DNA of 64,000 nucleotides, from the NCBI GenBank assembly GCA_905182985.1, contig CAJJDN010000028.1, forward strand, positions 535,807 to 599,806. Reading direction: 5' to 3'. How positions within the stretch are numbered: position 1 is the stretch's first letter; each line of letters opens with the position of its first letter. The stretch comes from Paramecium sonneborni (taxonomy: Eukaryota; Ciliophora; Oligohymenophorea; Peniculida; Parameciidae). The notes under the pieces were generated by a model. It was given only the letters and a program-made list of their open reading frames with translations, had not been told where the DNA came from and made no database searches. The translations under genes and the position numbers were made by a program. Of this stretch, positions 62,310 to 64,000 are shown in pieces.

Positions 62310-62666
62310 ATGTAGAAAGAGAATAAATGTTCCCGTTTCAAAAAATCAAAAAAACAAATAGACACTCTTAATGATTTCTACCAAAAACAATAAATCTGGG
62401 GATAAAATACAATTAAAGAAATAGCTAGTATCACAAATTTACCAAAAGAAAAGATTTATAAATGGTATTGGGATCAAAACAAGAAATTCAAATAGGAGGA
62501 TCCAACTGATGAAATAGAAGGAGAAATCATTGTTAAATAAGATCAATTGACTTCAAAAACTCATGAGATTTTATATTGTAGTGGACTTTAATTAAATTAA
62601 GAAGTGGATGAAAATTTAAAAAATAGACTGCTTAAATTAGCTAGAGATTTGATTTTATTAAAATGA
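62310..62666 (+). CDS. homeodomain-like DNA-binding mini-protein, 118 aa
   Basis: Single exon. Residues ~5-60 resemble a homeodomain: a helix with KKQIDTLNDFYQKQ, then TIKEIASITNLPKEKIYKWYWDQNKKF. KIYKWYWDQNKK aligns with the recognition helix WFxNxRxK of homeobox proteins, where the core Trp, Asn-like and basic positions are largely kept. The C-terminal half is acidic then hydrophobic. DNA binding is inferred from this helix. A solitary homeodomain-like protein of this size is uncommon among ciliate genes I know. Confidence 0.7.
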
Positions 62667-62899
62667 GGAATTATTATTTTTAATTAAATTAAAAATCATT
62701 TATCATTACTTTTCAATTATCAAAAGAAGAACGTTTACAATATTTTAGAAATATCCATAATGGTTTTGAATTTATGTTTAAATAGAAATTTAAAAATTTT
62801 ATTTTTGATTCTATTGTTAAATATATCAAGATAAGATAAAGAGATTAATCATAATCATTTCAGAGAATTAATAAAGTTTAACAAAATTTTATATAAACA
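62667..62899. other. spacer
   Basis: About 230 bp, AT-rich, nothing recognised. Confidence 0.4.
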
Positions 62900-63765
62900 A
62901 TGAAAAATGATCATTCGCCTGTAAATCAATAAACTAAGGGTAATTTAAACAATCAGAATTCCTCTCCAAGAAAACAATATGCTCCTTAAGATACAATGTC
63001 ATAGATTATACAATACAATCCTTAATCTTCAAATCTGAAATCATAATCACCACACAGACCAAAAGATTAACCAAAACAAAGCTTCTATTTTATTCAGGAT
63101 AATGGTTAACGATAATAAGAAACATCCTAAAGGTTTAATGAAGTTAAGAATAATTACAATATTACTAAGCAGTTAACAGATAGAAATGATAAATAAAGAA
63201 AGCAAGTTGATTTATCTAGCAATGTTTTTGAGAATACTAAAAATCTAGATATGATTGCTAAATCCCCCTAAAATTAATAAGTAATTAATACATCAGTTTA
63301 ATGGACAAATGTGCATTATGGTAAAATACTCACATCTGTAAATGAGAAAGCAGAATTTGGAAAAGACTATGCTAAGTAAAGGAAACGTTAGGAATAACAA
63401 GAATAATATTAAGAGGGCCCTAAACATTAAAGCCCCTCAAAGATAATAGAGAATGAGGTTAATATTAAGTCAAAGAAATAAAATTAATAATTCTCTGATA
63501 TTTTTGGACAAGAATTGGGAAACAAAGAAAGAAAGTGGTTAAGACCATAACGTAGTCTTTCTCCTTAGATTAAATGGAATACTTTTGATAGCACTAGAGA
63601 TTATAAGGATTTTGGGGATATGAGTATTAAAGTAAAAATTTATTTTACAGAATAAAGGAGTCTAAATTACGTACATTATAAACAGAGAATTCAAAAGATA
63701 ATTAGAAAAATAGCCATAAATTAAATCATCCTATGACATCTCCATTTTTTGATGTAAATATATGA
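62900..63765 (+). CDS. unknown Gln/Ser/Lys-rich protein, 279 aa
   Basis: One 26-nt intron ending AAG gives an exact 279-codon frame. It is mostly polar and probably disordered. Recognisable pieces are KILTSVNEKAEFGKDYAKQR (a charged helix), RKWLRPQRSLSPQIKW, and the end HPMTSPFFDVNI. No family recognised. If the splice is read as ...CAG seven bases earlier, the C-terminus changes and loses the PMTSPFFD-like ending; I prefer the AAG site. Confidence 0.65.
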
Positions 63766-64000
63766 TTGTTATTTTGATAGTGCCAAATTTCATTTGATAA
63801 GATAAAAGGGTAATACAAATAATAAAATTAATTAAAATTTGGAGAAAATGCATCTTAAAAGAAATTCGGATAAGAGAAAAAGATTGAATAAAGTAGTAGT
63901 AATAAAAAGTACGATGGAATTTACTCATGGAAAAACAACTATTAAAAATGAAATTATTTTATATTTATTTTTAATGTAATAATTAAAGAATAATTACATT
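63766..64000. other. right end, no gene seen
   Basis: About 235 bp of AT-rich sequence with no supported gene; it may be the flank of a gene beyond the window. Confidence 0.45.

Overview
The window reads as ciliate macronuclear DNA, most likely Paramecium (a P. tetraurelia-like species). It is very AT-rich. Long reading frames appear only when TAA and TAG are read as glutamine and TGA is the sole stop. Genes are packed tightly, sometimes tens of bases apart, and are broken by tiny introns, mostly 19-30 nt, of the form GTA...TAG. For most genes I rebuilt the exons by hand and checked that removing the introns gives an exact multiple of three. No bacterial signals, tRNA, rRNA, CRISPR array or transposon was recognised.

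Layout. 1-7.5 kb: a coiled-coil protein, a 1.2-kb non-coding segment present twice around a single N (probably an assembly error), a decayed gene, and a centrin-like EF-hand protein. 7.5-14.5 kb: a kinesin, an unknown helical protein, a two-repeat ion channel with TxDxW pore motifs and a small unknown gene, all on the minus strand. 14.5-22.6 kb: a gene remnant, a leucine-rich-repeat protein, two unknown genes, a CDPK and ribosomal protein eL20. 22.6-34 kb: a probable pseudokinase, a second kinase, an OSCA/TMEM63-type channel, two neighbouring secreted or type I membrane proteins and a MAP kinase. 34-43.4 kb: a broken ARF-like GTPase, a giant protein joining HU-CCDC81 domains to EF-hands, a zinc-ribbon protein and a coiled-coil protein. 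43.5-52.7 kb: a glutamine-amidotransferase-like protein lacking its catalytic Cys, a cyclic-nucleotide-gated K+ channel, a RING-H2 E3 ligase and a BAH-PHD-TFIISM chromatin protein. 52.7-63.8 kb: a PP4R1-like HEAT protein, ribosomal protein uL18 (split by an assembly gap), an RWDD1-like protein, CFAP96, imidazolonepropionase and a homeodomain-like mini-protein.

How the genes fit together. Many products belong to cilia, Ca2+ and cyclic-nucleotide signalling: centrin, kinesin, CDPK, EF-hand proteins, three channels and CFAP96. The rest are housekeeping (ribosome, histidine catabolism, ubiquitin, chromatin). There is no sign of operons; neighbours look unrelated.

Quality. Two N gaps are each flanked by identical sequence, and at least six genes carry one apparent 1-nt indel, three of them in or next to A or T runs. 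I read most of these as sequence or assembly errors, but some loci (5980-6520, 14533-14983, 34573-35237, 51933-52640) may be real pseudogenes.
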